From Bryobacterales bacterium (GTDB lineage Bacteria > Acidobacteriota > Terriglobia > Bryobacterales > Bryobacteraceae), in NCBI GenBank assembly GCA_025456495.1, contig JALOKO010000128.1, positions 1 through 8,616 of the forward strand: a stretch of 8,616 bases of DNA, read 5' to 3'. The translations under genes were made by a program, and so were the position numbers. Shown piece after piece: positions 1 through 6,671 of this stretch. Position 1 is the stretch's first letter. Each line of letters starts with the position of its first letter. The notes under the pieces are model-generated. The model had not been told where the DNA came from. It made no database searches and worked only from the letters and a program-made list of their open reading frames with translations.

Positions 1-1106
1 GCACCGGCGTCGTAGCTGTTCCACCAGCGATGGACCTGGCCTGTCAACGCTACTTTGGGGAAGTACGCACTGCGAGCCGTTGTGATGGCCCCTTCCATGG
101 CCCGCAGGCCTGCCTCAAGCTTGTTCCAATCCGGATTGAATTCATAGGCCGCTCCCACCATCTCGCCGAGATCCCCCGCAAAGCTGACGTTGGGCAGTTC
201 TTCATCCACAGGACGCACCGTCTCGTCCCACGCCATACCCATGGTGTAGGCAAGTGCAGCCTCCGTTGCGGCTTCATTCCGCGCCAGTGCGGTCACCATG
301 GAGCGCAAGCTCTCCAACGCTAACTTGTTGTCCAGGTAGTCCAACTTGTTCACTCGCTCTGAGCCGTTCTTGTACAGGGACTCAGTCAATTCCAGAGTCA
401 CCTCCAGCCGAGTGACCGTATCGTCCCCCAACTGGCGCAGGCGACGCGCCAATACGGCGCCATAGTAGAGCCGGACCACGCTATCGGTAATTTCCAGATC
501 GGTGCGGTGCTGCTCCGCACGGGCAGCATCAATGCCTCCCTTGGCCTGTTCGCGATAGCCCTTGCGCATGCCGCCGTCGAACAGCAGCAAGGTCCCATTC
601 ACTGAGGTAACGGCAACCGTCGGGTCAATCAACCGCACCTCCTGCGGTGGGATGGGGAACATCTGCATGGACGTGGACACCTGTTGGCCGGGGAATGCCA
701 CCGGCATCTGAATGGGGGCTGGGGGGAAACCTGGTCCGAAGGCATTGGCGGGCACGGTGACCACCGCTGAGCCCCCGGGCACTTGAATCGATTGGGGAGG
801 AATTACCATCTGGCTGGCAGGGAACAAAAAGTTGAGCGCCTCATCCAAGCGAGTGACACCCACCTTGGCGCTCACCTGCGGCCAGTATCCGGCCAGGGTT
901 TGCCGGTGCTGCGCTTCCGCCATTTCCAGCGCAAAGCGGGAAGCGGGGCGGCGCTTGTTGTTTGCCATCGCGGTCTGCAGGCACTGCTGCAGGGTCATCA
1001 CCTTCGGCTGATGCGGGGTGGCCATAGGCCCCTCGGCCTTGGCGGCTGGCGCCGTCAATAGTAGGATGGCCATTGCCCATCCAGCAATCGGCTGACTCCT
1101 TGTCAT
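1..1106 (-). CDS. TolC-family outer membrane efflux channel protein (partial, C-terminus beyond left edge)
   Basis: This is the N-terminal 368 codons of a TolC/OEP-type protein, which forms the trimeric outer-membrane and periplasmic tunnel of tripartite efflux pumps or type I secretion systems. The reading frame is open to the window edge. Residues 1-24 look like a signal peptide (hydrophobic AMAILLLTAPAA, cleavage after AKA). The family's helical repeat starts at about residue 38 (MTLQQCLQTAMANN) and runs to YWPQVSA (74-80). The second half of the repeat, starting NPDWNKLEAG near 324, mirrors this and ends SAYFPKVALTG (346-356). LLFDGGMRKGYREQA (174-188) is the typical return from the barrel into the next helix. 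Between them, residues about 85-172 form an unusually long Pro/Val/Met-rich segment. The start is set by AAGGAG 8 nt upstream. It follows the sensor kinase gene by 79 bp on the same strand. The partner adaptor and pump genes are not in view, so the substrate is unknown. Confidence 0.87.
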   Translation of the reverse strand, partial: MTRSQPIAGWAMAILLLTAPAAKAEGPMATPHQPKVMTLQQCLQTAMANNKRRPASRFALEMAEAQHRQTLAGYWPQVSAKVGVTRLDEALNFLFPASQMVIPPQSIQVPGGSAVVTVPANAFGPGFPPAPIQMPVAFPGQQVSTSMQMFPIPPQEVRLIDPTVAVTSVNGTLLLFDGGMRKGYREQAKGGIDAARAEQHRTDLEITDSVVRLYYGAVLARRLRQLGDDTVTRLEVTLELTESLYKNGSERVNKLDYLDNKLALESLRSMVTALARNEAATEAALAYTMGMAWDETVRPVDEELPNVSFAGDLGEMVGAAYEFNPDWNKLEAGLRAMEGAITTARSAYFPKVALTGQVHRWWNSYDAG

Positions 1107-1185
1107 GAGTATGTCTCCTTCGTTCGCGGGTGATGCGCACGTTCGCGCCCCCTGCGTTTCTGGCCTGTTGCCCCGCGACAGAATC
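1107..1185 (-). other. Short intergenic region between sensor kinase and TolC-family gene
   Basis: This 79-bp spacer carries the TolC ribosome binding site and two direct copies of CGCGAACG (minus-strand reading, at 1147-1140 and 1128-1121, start to start 19 bp). No convincing terminator hairpin with a T-tract and no clear -35/-10 pair was seen. Read-through from the kinase gene is therefore plausible. Whether the octamer repeat is an operator or chance cannot be decided from one copy of the region. Confidence 0.4.
1115..1120 (-). promoter_or_regulatory. Ribosome binding site of the TolC-family gene
   Basis: AAGGAG on the minus strand ends 8 nt before the ATG at 1106. This near-perfect Shine-Dalgarno decides the start of the channel gene. 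It excludes a reading in a different frame that begins slightly upstream at 1140. Confidence 0.8.
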
Positions 1186-3378
1186 TCAAAGTACTGCCGC
1201 CTCAGTGGGCACTGGCGCTTCGTCATGCACCGGCGCTTCGTCATGCCCTGGCGTGTTGGCGGACACTGCCGAAGCATCCGCGGGCCTCGCGCGACGTGGG
1301 GCGCCCCACCGCAACAGGGCTTCCCGGAGCGCCGCAAGGCTAACCGGCTTGGTGAGAAAGTCGTTCATGCCTGCGTTCAGGCAGGTCTCCCGGTCAGTGA
1401 GGGTGGCTGAGGCCGTAAGGGCCACAATCGGTAAATCCGCTAACGGTGAACTGGCTGCGCGAATCTCCCGCGCTGCCTCTGTCCCGTCCATGTCCGGCAT
1501 CCACATGTCGAAGATGGCCAGGTCATAGCTGGCTTCGTGTGCTTGCGCCACTGCCGCCGCACCATCACTCACCACATCCACCTCACAGCCCATTGAAGCC
1601 AGCATGCGCTTCACGACAATCTGGTTGACGGGGTTGTCCTCTGCAACCAGCACCCGCAGTCCCCCTAGCCGCTGCTCGGCCGCATCCGGAACCTGAGGGG
1701 TTGCCTGGGTGGGAATCACCGCGGGAAGAGTGACGGTGAACGTAGACCCCTCTCCCGCCACACTATTCACCGAGATCCTGCCGCCCATCGCGTCCACCAG
1801 TCGATTGGAGATCACCAGCCCTAAGCCAGTGCCTCCGAAACGACGGTTGGTGGATGCGTCCAGTTGTTGGAAGGCGCGGAAGAGCTGTCCGATCTTCTCG
1901 TCTGGAATGCCAATCCCGCTGTCGGTGACACGAATCTGGATGGAGTCGCAGGCGTCGCCCCCTGTGCCCGGCTGCACTTCCACCTCCATCTGAACAGCGC
2001 CTTCCTCAGTGAACTTGATGGCGTTGCTCACCAGGTTGGCAATCACTTGGCGGACGCGAGTTCCGTCTCCCTGCAGCAGCGGCGGAAGCTTTGGGTCGAT
2101 CCTCACATCGAAGCCGATGTGCTTTTCCTTGGCCTTCGGGCGGAAGAGTTCGGCGCCCCATTCAATCGCCTCGCGCAACGAGTAAGGCGCCGATTCCAAC
2201 TCCAACTTGCCGCACTCGATCTTGCTGTAATCCAGGACATCACCAAGGATCTTGGCCAGCGTTTCGCCGGAAGCGCGGATCAGGCGCACCATGCTGCGTG
2301 AGTCGTCGCTGAATTCCTTTTCCTCCAACAGGGCGCTCAAGCCCAGCACTCCGTTCAGTGGCGTGCGGATTTCGTGACTCATATTGGCCAGGAACTCGCT
2401 CTTGGCCAAGGCTGCGGTTTCGGCATCCTTGCGCGCACGCTCAAGGTCCAGCTCCATCAGCTTGCGGTCAGTAATGTCCAGGATGAAGGCCAGCATATGC
2501 GGCACGCATTCGATGGTGACCACACGCAACCACAACAGACCCGTCCGCTGGTCTCCGTTGGCATCGCGATGGACCACCTCCACGGCATCCACGCCACCGA
2601 AGGCGGTGAGCATTTTCTGTAGCGATTCGAACTCCGCCTCACTTGGAATCCATCCAAGCTCCACCAGGTTCTTGCCCGAGAGTTCTTCATTGGATAACCC
2701 CGCCATCCGCTCCAGTGCGGGGTTTGCCTGCAGGCAGCGTCCATCCAATGTGCTGAGGCTGATGCCGATCGGGCTGGCCTCGAAGATGGTGAGCAGCGCC
2801 TTTTCGGCCCGGCGCAGTTCCACGGTGCGCTGGGCCACCATCCGATCCAGCGAATCCATTTGCTCAACCGTACGGCGGCTGACGTCCCACTTACGCGCAA
2901 GCGCGTGCGCCATCTGCGAGACTTCAATGTTGTCGAAGGGCTTCTTCAGAATCAGAAGATTGTCTGATTGTCCAAGGCGCCGCCGCATGTCTGCCCACGA
3001 ATAGTCCGAGTACGCTGTGCAGACCACAACCTGCAGGTCCGGCGCTACCCGCCATAAATGCTCAATGGTCTCCACGCCATCCCAACCGGGTGGCATGCGG
3101 ATATCCACAAAAGCCACGGAGTAGGGCTGACTGGATTTCAGTGCGGCCTCCACCTTTGCCAGCGCCTCCTGGCCCTGGTACGCCGAGTCCAAATCAAAGG
3201 TGGATTTCTCAGTGACTACGGATTCGAACAGCATCGATTCCTCAGCGTCCAGGTCCACGCTGGGGTTGCTGTCAGCGGCCAGAATCTTGCGGAAGTCCTC
3301 GTGGATGGCTTGGTTGTCGTCCACGATGAGAATGCGCGGTTGAGAGGGGTGCGGTTCCGCTGGAGGTACAAGCGCCAT
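1186..3378 (-). CDS. Soluble hybrid sensor histidine kinase, REC-PAS-HisKA-HATPase-REC
   Basis: This 730-aa two-component phosphorelay protein has no signal peptide or membrane segment, so it should act in the cytoplasm. Residues 15-160 form an N-terminal receiver domain: acidic pair D20/D21, phospho-acceptor D92 in FVDIRMP, T121 and K146 in KKPF. About 30 extra residues sit between its first helix and second strand. A helical linker (about 165-195) leads to a PAS domain (about 192-305, ending in FILDITDRK). The dimerisation domain has H335 in SHEIRTPLNG. The ATPase domain has an N box (N448/N452), G1 DSGIGI (486-491) and G2 GGTGLGL (515-521). A second receiver spans about 574-692 (E580/D581, D624, T655, K677). 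The last 40 residues are Ala/Pro-rich with a short repeat. All catalytic residues are present. There is no Hpt or DNA-binding output domain, so phosphate must pass to partners encoded elsewhere. Start: ATG with AAGGAT 5 nt upstream. The signal sensed is unknown. Confidence 0.95.
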   Translation of the reverse strand: MALVPPAEPHPSQPRILIVDDNQAIHEDFRKILAADSNPSVDLDAEESMLFESVVTEKSTFDLDSAYQGQEALAKVEAALKSSQPYSVAFVDIRMPPGWDGVETIEHLWRVAPDLQVVVCTAYSDYSWADMRRRLGQSDNLLILKKPFDNIEVSQMAHALARKWDVSRRTVEQMDSLDRMVAQRTVELRRAEKALLTIFEASPIGISLSTLDGRCLQANPALERMAGLSNEELSGKNLVELGWIPSEAEFESLQKMLTAFGGVDAVEVVHRDANGDQRTGLLWLRVVTIECVPHMLAFILDITDRKLMELDLERARKDAETAALAKSEFLANMSHEIRTPLNGVLGLSALLEEKEFSDDSRSMVRLIRASGETLAKILGDVLDYSKIECGKLELESAPYSLREAIEWGAELFRPKAKEKHIGFDVRIDPKLPPLLQGDGTRVRQVIANLVSNAIKFTEEGAVQMEVEVQPGTGGDACDSIQIRVTDSGIGIPDEKIGQLFRAFQQLDASTNRRFGGTGLGLVISNRLVDAMGGRISVNSVAGEGSTFTVTLPAVIPTQATPQVPDAAEQRLGGLRVLVAEDNPVNQIVVKRMLASMGCEVDVVSDGAAAVAQAHEASYDLAIFDMWMPDMDGTEAAREIRAASSPLADLPIVALTASATLTDRETCLNAGMNDFLTKPVSLAALREALLRWGAPRRARPADASAVSANTPGHDEAPVHDEAPVPTEAAVL
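1214..1249 (-). repeat. 18-bp tandem duplication inside the 3' end of the sensor kinase gene
   Basis: Two adjacent 18-bp units (1214-1231 and 1232-1249) match at 16 of 18 positions. They encode HDEAPV twice, followed by a decayed third unit, PTEAAV, just before the stop. The unit length is a multiple of three, so copy number can change without a frameshift. It lies in the disordered tail after the second receiver domain and touches no catalytic residue. Confidence 0.75.
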
Positions 3379-3383
3379 TGAAG

Positions 3384-3389
3384 ATCCTT
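3384..3389 (-). promoter_or_regulatory. Ribosome binding site of the sensor kinase gene
   Basis: AAGGAT on the minus strand lies 5 nt before the ATG at 3378 and supports that start. It is only 8 nt downstream of a large hairpin ending at 3398, so folding of the leader could influence access to it. Confidence 0.65.
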
Positions 3390-3397
3390 ATCAATCA

Positions 3398-3427
3398 ACC
3401 CCGGTGGCCGCTCCGGTCACCAGGGGT
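3398..3427 (-). other. Strong GC-rich hairpin in the leader of the sensor kinase gene
   Basis: Read on the minus strand, ACCCC (3427-3423) pairs with GGGGT (3402-3398), GGTG (3421-3418) with CACC (3406-3403) and CCG (3416-3414) with CGG (3410-3408). This gives 12 pairs, one bulged T (3422), one A-C mismatch and a 3-nt loop. An alternative 6-bp stem (3416-3421 with 3425-3430) uses the same bases. It is followed by TTGATTGAT rather than a T-tract, so it is not a classical intrinsic terminator of the cobQ operon. It may be a leader structure or a processing site. Confidence 0.55.
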
Positions 3428-3430
3428 GAC

Positions 3431-3451
3431 AGACACGCAGGCTGCGTGTCT
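3431..3451 (-). other. Perfect 9-bp stem-loop between cobQ and the sensor kinase gene
   Basis: AGACACGCA (3431-3439) is perfectly complementary to TGCGTGTCT (3443-3451) around a 3-nt loop. The flanking GTG (3426-3428) and CAC (3452-3454) can extend it across a 2-nt bulge, in competition with the neighbouring hairpin. There is no T-run on either side. Possible roles are a Rho-independent-like pause, an mRNA 3'-end stabiliser for the B12 operon, or an inverted-repeat protein site. Confidence 0.6.
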
Positions 3452-3520
3452 CACAACGCCCATATCGGAATCGGGAGGTGATTCTTTAGCGGGGGGCGGC
3501 AATGCCCGGGGTTGCCCGGT

Positions 3521-4927
3521 TCAGTTGTCCAGAAACAGCTCACCGAAGCGAGGCGCGTGTTGGTGGAACCAGGCCGAAATGGCGCGGAAGTCTTCCTCGC
3601 GTGAGGAAGCGTGGGGAGCGTGAATTCCCAGGATCTCCAGCAGGACGGCTGGGCTTTCGGTGGCGCCGTGCAGATAGGTGCCCATCACGTTCCCGTGCCG
3701 CAAGCCCTCGGCCTCGCCAGTGTCCAGGGTGGCGAACGGGCTTGGCCGCGGCTGCGTCAACTGGGTTTGACCCAGGTGAATCTCGTAGCCCGCAAAGAGA
3801 CTTCCTCCTGGGGTACGGGCTTGCACACAACGGACGGTCTTCTGCGGGGCAAGCGTGGTGCGCAAAGGCAACAGGCCCAAACCCTCCGCCTCGCGCTGAT
3901 GGGACTCCATTGCAAGTGGATCCGCAATCCACTCGCCCAGCATCTGCATGCCGCCGCAAATCCCTAGCACAATGGCGCCCTGCCGCGCCTGCGTGCACAC
4001 CCATGCATCCAGGCCTTGTGCGCGCATCCAGGCCAGGTCATCGATGGTGTTCTTGGTGCCCGGCAGAATCACCGCGCGGAAGTGTTGCGAAACCGGCGCA
4101 TCCAGCCAGGATGCGTTCCGCAACAGCCGAAAGTCAGTGGTGTTGGAAATGCGCGGAAAGCGGATGATCGCCACGTCCGGCGCGGGTTGCGCTTGTTGCG
4201 TGGCCGGAAGACTGAGGCTGTCTTCGTCGTCCACATGCAGGCCGTCGGCGAATGGGAAAACGCCCAGGCAGGGCAGCCCGGTACGCTGCTCCAAAATGTC
4301 CCGGCCTTCGTCGAACAGCGAACGATCCCCGCGAAACTTGTTCACGGCGAACGCGCGCAGCAGCGCCCGCTCGTCGGGCTCCAGCAGCGACACGGTCCCA
4401 ATCAGTGACCCGAAAACACCGCCCCGCTCAATGTCGCTCACCAGCAGCGAAGCCGCGCCAACACGGGTGGCGAGCCCGAAGTTCACCAAGTCAACAGGGC
4501 GCAAATTCAATTCCGCCACACTGCCAGCTCCCTCAATGACGATCACCTCGAAGCGGGCGGCGAGATCCTCGTAGGCATCCAGCACCTGATGCCGCAACCA
4601 ATCCACATGCTGGTAGTAGCCCCTTGCCGGCAGGGTCTTCCAGACCTTTCCGTGTACCACCACCTGGCTGCCCGTCGCGGAGTTGGGCTTCAGCAGGATG
4701 GGGTTCATGGCCGGCTCAGGCTCCAGTCCGCAGGCCCATGCCTGGGCCACCTGCGCGCGGCCGATTTCGCCGCCGCCAAGGCAGGGGTAGGAGTTGTTCG
4801 ACATGTTCTGCGCCTTGAACGGTGCGACGCGAACGCCGCGCTCACGCAGCCATGCACAAATCGCGGTCGCCATCCAGCTCTTCCCCGCGTGGGAGGATGT
4901 GCCTCCAATGAAGATCGCCCGGGCCAT
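3521..4927 (-). CDS. cobQ: Cobyric acid synthase (glutamine-hydrolysing)
   Basis: CobQ/CbiP carries out the ATP- and glutamine-dependent amidation of side chains b, d, e and g of adenosylcobyrinic acid a,c-diamide to give adenosylcobyric acid. The N-terminal synthetase domain has the P-loop-like GGTSSHAGKS (8-17), FKAQNMSNNS (37-46) and VIEGAGSVAELNL (130-142). The C-terminal class I glutamine amidotransferase domain has the nucleophile C324 in GICGGMQMLG, YEIHLGQT (381-388) and H420 in GTYLHG. At 468 aa it is slightly below the usual 480-510, with no essential motif missing. The ATG overlaps the stop of the permease gene (TGATG), and AGGAG lies 6 nt upstream. This places it as the last gene of the B12 importer operon. 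No other corrin-ring gene follows it, so the other cob genes must be upstream of the window or elsewhere. FKAQNMSNNS sets it apart from the related CobB (cobyrinate a,c-diamide synthase). Confidence 0.96.
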   Translation of the reverse strand: MARAIFIGGTSSHAGKSWMATAICAWLRERGVRVAPFKAQNMSNNSYPCLGGGEIGRAQVAQAWACGLEPEPAMNPILLKPNSATGSQVVVHGKVWKTLPARGYYQHVDWLRHQVLDAYEDLAARFEVIVIEGAGSVAELNLRPVDLVNFGLATRVGAASLLVSDIERGGVFGSLIGTVSLLEPDERALLRAFAVNKFRGDRSLFDEGRDILEQRTGLPCLGVFPFADGLHVDDEDSLSLPATQQAQPAPDVAIIRFPRISNTTDFRLLRNASWLDAPVSQHFRAVILPGTKNTIDDLAWMRAQGLDAWVCTQARQGAIVLGICGGMQMLGEWIADPLAMESHQREAEGLGLLPLRTTLAPQKTVRCVQARTPGGSLFAGYEIHLGQTQLTQPRPSPFATLDTGEAEGLRHGNVMGTYLHGATESPAVLLEILGIHAPHASSREEDFRAISAWFHQHAPRFGELFLDN

Positions 4928-5904
4928 CAGAATCTCCTACGCACCAGCCACACCAGATAGGGTCCGCCCAGCAGGGCCATCAGGGCGCCGGCGGGCAGTT
5001 CCGCGGGCGCGATCACCAATCGACCCAGGGAGTCCGCCGCCGCCAGAAGGGCGCCGCCCAGCAGAAACGAACAGGGCAGCAACACCCGGTAATCGGCGCT
5101 GAAGCGGGAGCGGACGATGTGCGGAATCACCAGTCCGACGAATCCGATGGGCCCAGAGAGCGCGATGGCGCCGCCAGTGAGAACGGATCCGCACAGGAAG
5201 CCTGTTCGCATGAGTTGCTTGGGGGAAGCCCCGCGCGAAGCGGCCCACGCCTCCCCCACCATCATCAGGTTCCACTGACGCGCATTGCGCAGCAGGTGGA
5301 CCGCCACCACAATCACCACCAGGGCAAACACACCCAACGCGGAGAAAGAAATGGAATCCAGGTTGCCCAGCAGCCAGTGCGTGATGGAGAGCGAGCGGGC
5401 ATCGGGCGCGACGCTGTGAATCAGCAGGATGAAGGCAGAGCAGACGCCGTTCAACGAGATTCCGGTCAGCAGTAGCCGGACGCTGGAAAGCTGCCCCTGC
5501 TGCTGGCTGACGGCGGCAACCAGAAAGAGCACCAGCGCCGCCCCCGCCAGCGCTCCCATCCATGTGGCGGGCAAACCGAGGACGGCGGGCAGGCGGAACG
5601 CCAAGGCAAGGATGGCGCCCAGCGAGGCTCCGGCCGACACGCCCAGGGTGTACGGGGTTGCCAGGGAATCGCGCAGCATTGCCTGAAACAAGGCACCAGC
5701 CAGCGCCAGCGCGCCTCCCACCAGCAGCCCAAGCAGCGTGCGTGACAGTCGCAACTCCACCAGGATGGGATAGTCAGGCGACTGTTTGGCAAGCACCGCC
5801 TCCCAGGAAATGGGTCCCGGCCCCACCCAGGGCAGCAACAGCAGCGCCGCGACGAATGCTGCCGCGCAAACGGCAATCCACCGGAACTCAGGCAACGGGT
5901 TCAT
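4927..5904 (-). CDS. btuC: FecCD-family ABC permease for corrinoid (B12) import, BtuC-like
   Basis: This 325-aa inner-membrane permease is of the FecCD/BtuC type, normally a homodimer with about ten transmembrane helices per subunit. Hydrophobic segments recur along the whole length (for example 11-27, 57-75, 117-133, 191-205, 306-320). Family signatures are clear: LRLSRTLLGLLVGGALALAG (51-70), ALFQAMLRDSLATPYTLGVS (71-90), the ATPase-coupling region GPIGFVGLVIPHIVR (251-265), and the C-terminal GALMALLGGPYLVWLVRR. The chosen ATG overlaps the ATPase stop by four bases (ATGA), and the resulting protein has the family's normal N-terminus. The open frame extends further to 6096, but that adds 64 low-quality residues inside the ATPase gene. 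Sequence alone cannot separate B12 from siderophore permeases; neighbouring BtuF-like and CobQ genes support corrinoids. Confidence 0.92.
   Translation of the reverse strand: MNPLPEFRWIAVCAAAFVAALLLLPWVGPGPISWEAVLAKQSPDYPILVELRLSRTLLGLLVGGALALAGALFQAMLRDSLATPYTLGVSAGASLGAILALAFRLPAVLGLPATWMGALAGAALVLFLVAAVSQQQGQLSSVRLLLTGISLNGVCSAFILLIHSVAPDARSLSITHWLLGNLDSISFSALGVFALVVIVVAVHLLRNARQWNLMMVGEAWAASRGASPKQLMRTGFLCGSVLTGGAIALSGPIGFVGLVIPHIVRSRFSADYRVLLPCSFLLGGALLAAADSLGRLVIAPAELPAGALMALLGGPYLVWLVRRRF
4934..4938 (-). promoter_or_regulatory. Ribosome binding site of cobQ within the end of the permease gene
   Basis: AGGAG lies inside the last codons of the permease gene, 6 nt before the cobQ ATG. 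It shows that cobQ has its own initiation signal as well as stop-start coupling. Confidence 0.75.
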
Positions 5905-6671
5905 CGATAGGCCACCCATCGCTGCCCGCTGGCGGTGGTTTCCACGCGGAGTTGCGGCGAAAACCAGCGCATCCAGTCCTGGCGATTCCAAGCCTCTGAG
6001 ACGGGCATATCCGCCTCCAGGGCATTGCCCCGCAGCACCAGGATGCGCGAGCAGTGGGCGAGGGCGAGGTTCAGGTCGTGGGTGACGGCAATACACAACG
6101 CCCCTGCGGAAGCCTCCTCTTTCAGCAGGCGGAAGCAGTGCAGTTGCTGTTCCAGGTCAAGGAACGTGGACGGCTCGTCCATCAGCAACACGCGGGCCTG
6201 CTGGGCCAGACAGGCGGCCAGCAACACGCGCTGTCGCTCACCACCGCTGAGCGTGGAGAAGTGACGATGCCGAAGCGCCAGACAGTCCGCGCGAGCCAGG
6301 GCCGCATGGACAGCGTCTACATCGGCCGCGGATTCCATCCACCGATCGGCCTGCGCGTAGCGGCCCATCAGCACGATCTGCTCCACCTGAAAGGGCAGGT
6401 CCGCACGGACCCCCTGTGGTAAGTGGCACAGCAGTTGCGCACGCTCCGCCGCGGGGATTGTCAACAAGGGTCGGTCCCGCAGGCGGACCTCTCCGGCATC
6501 GGGCGTGCGCAGACCCGCCAGCAAATCCATCAGGGTGCTCTTGCCCGCCCCATTGCTGCCCAGAAGGGCAAGGAACTCTCCACCGGTGGCGTGGAAGCTG
6601 ACATCGCGCAACACGGCTCGGCCGGGAAAGGAAAAGCGGAGTTGGTGGGCGGAAAGGGCGCTCTCGCTCAT
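5901..6671 (-). CDS. btuD: ABC transporter ATPase for corrinoid (B12) import, BtuD-like
   Basis: This 256-aa cytoplasmic ATPase energises the permease. Walker A is GSNGAGKST (38-46), the Q-loop glutamine is Q86 (HLPQG), the signature is LSGGERQ (141-147), Walker B is VLLMDEP (161-167, D165/E166), the D-loop is STFLDL (168-173) and the switch histidine is H198 in VTHD. All catalytic motifs are intact. Length and the LLGSNGAGKSTLMDLLAGL style match the FecE/BtuD subfamily. The ATG overlaps the stop of the binding-protein gene (ATGA), with a G-rich AGGGGG stretch upstream serving as a weak ribosome site. The substrate is inferred from operon context; a siderophore or heme importer ATPase would look similar. 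Confidence 0.93.
   Translation of the reverse strand: MSESALSAHQLRFSFPGRAVLRDVSFHATGGEFLALLGSNGAGKSTLMDLLAGLRTPDAGEVRLRDRPLLTIPAAERAQLLCHLPQGVRADLPFQVEQIVLMGRYAQADRWMESAADVDAVHAALARADCLALRHRHFSTLSGGERQRVLLAACLAQQARVLLMDEPSTFLDLEQQLHCFRLLKEEASAGALCIAVTHDLNLALAHCSRILVLRGNALEADMPVSEAWNRQDWMRWFSPQLRVETTASGQRWVAYR

Larger units (their letters stand above)
3379..3520 (-). other. Intergenic region between the B12 operon and the sensor kinase gene
   Basis: This 142-bp region is the longest non-coding stretch in the window and has no credible coding frame. Besides the two hairpins annotated separately, a short inverted repeat, GGCAA (3498-3502) with TTGCC (3512-3516), lies immediately after the cobQ stop. 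No T-tract terminator and no convincing sigma-70 promoter was found. It is therefore unclear whether the kinase starts its own transcript or receives read-through from the B12 operon. No B12-box-like sequence was seen here. Confidence 0.5.

Noticed and set aside
2384..3004. Long open frame on the plus strand (206 codons) opposite the sensor kinase
   Set aside because: It lies wholly antisense to the conserved PAS and receiver region of the kinase. Its translation is Ser/Arg-rich with no recognisable motif, as expected for the complement of a GC-rich gene.
3379..3520. Classical Rho-independent terminator after cobQ
   Set aside because: Strong stems exist, but neither strand shows a following T-tract.
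3502..4574. Plus-strand open frames opposite cobQ
   Set aside because: Arg/Pro/Ala-rich translations without domains, antisense to well-conserved CobQ motifs.
5905..6096. Possible N-terminal extension of the permease inside the ATPase gene
   Set aside because: The added 64 residues are Arg/Pro/Gly-rich and overlap the ATPase coding sequence. The ATG at 5904 gives an ATGA junction and a normal permease N-terminus.
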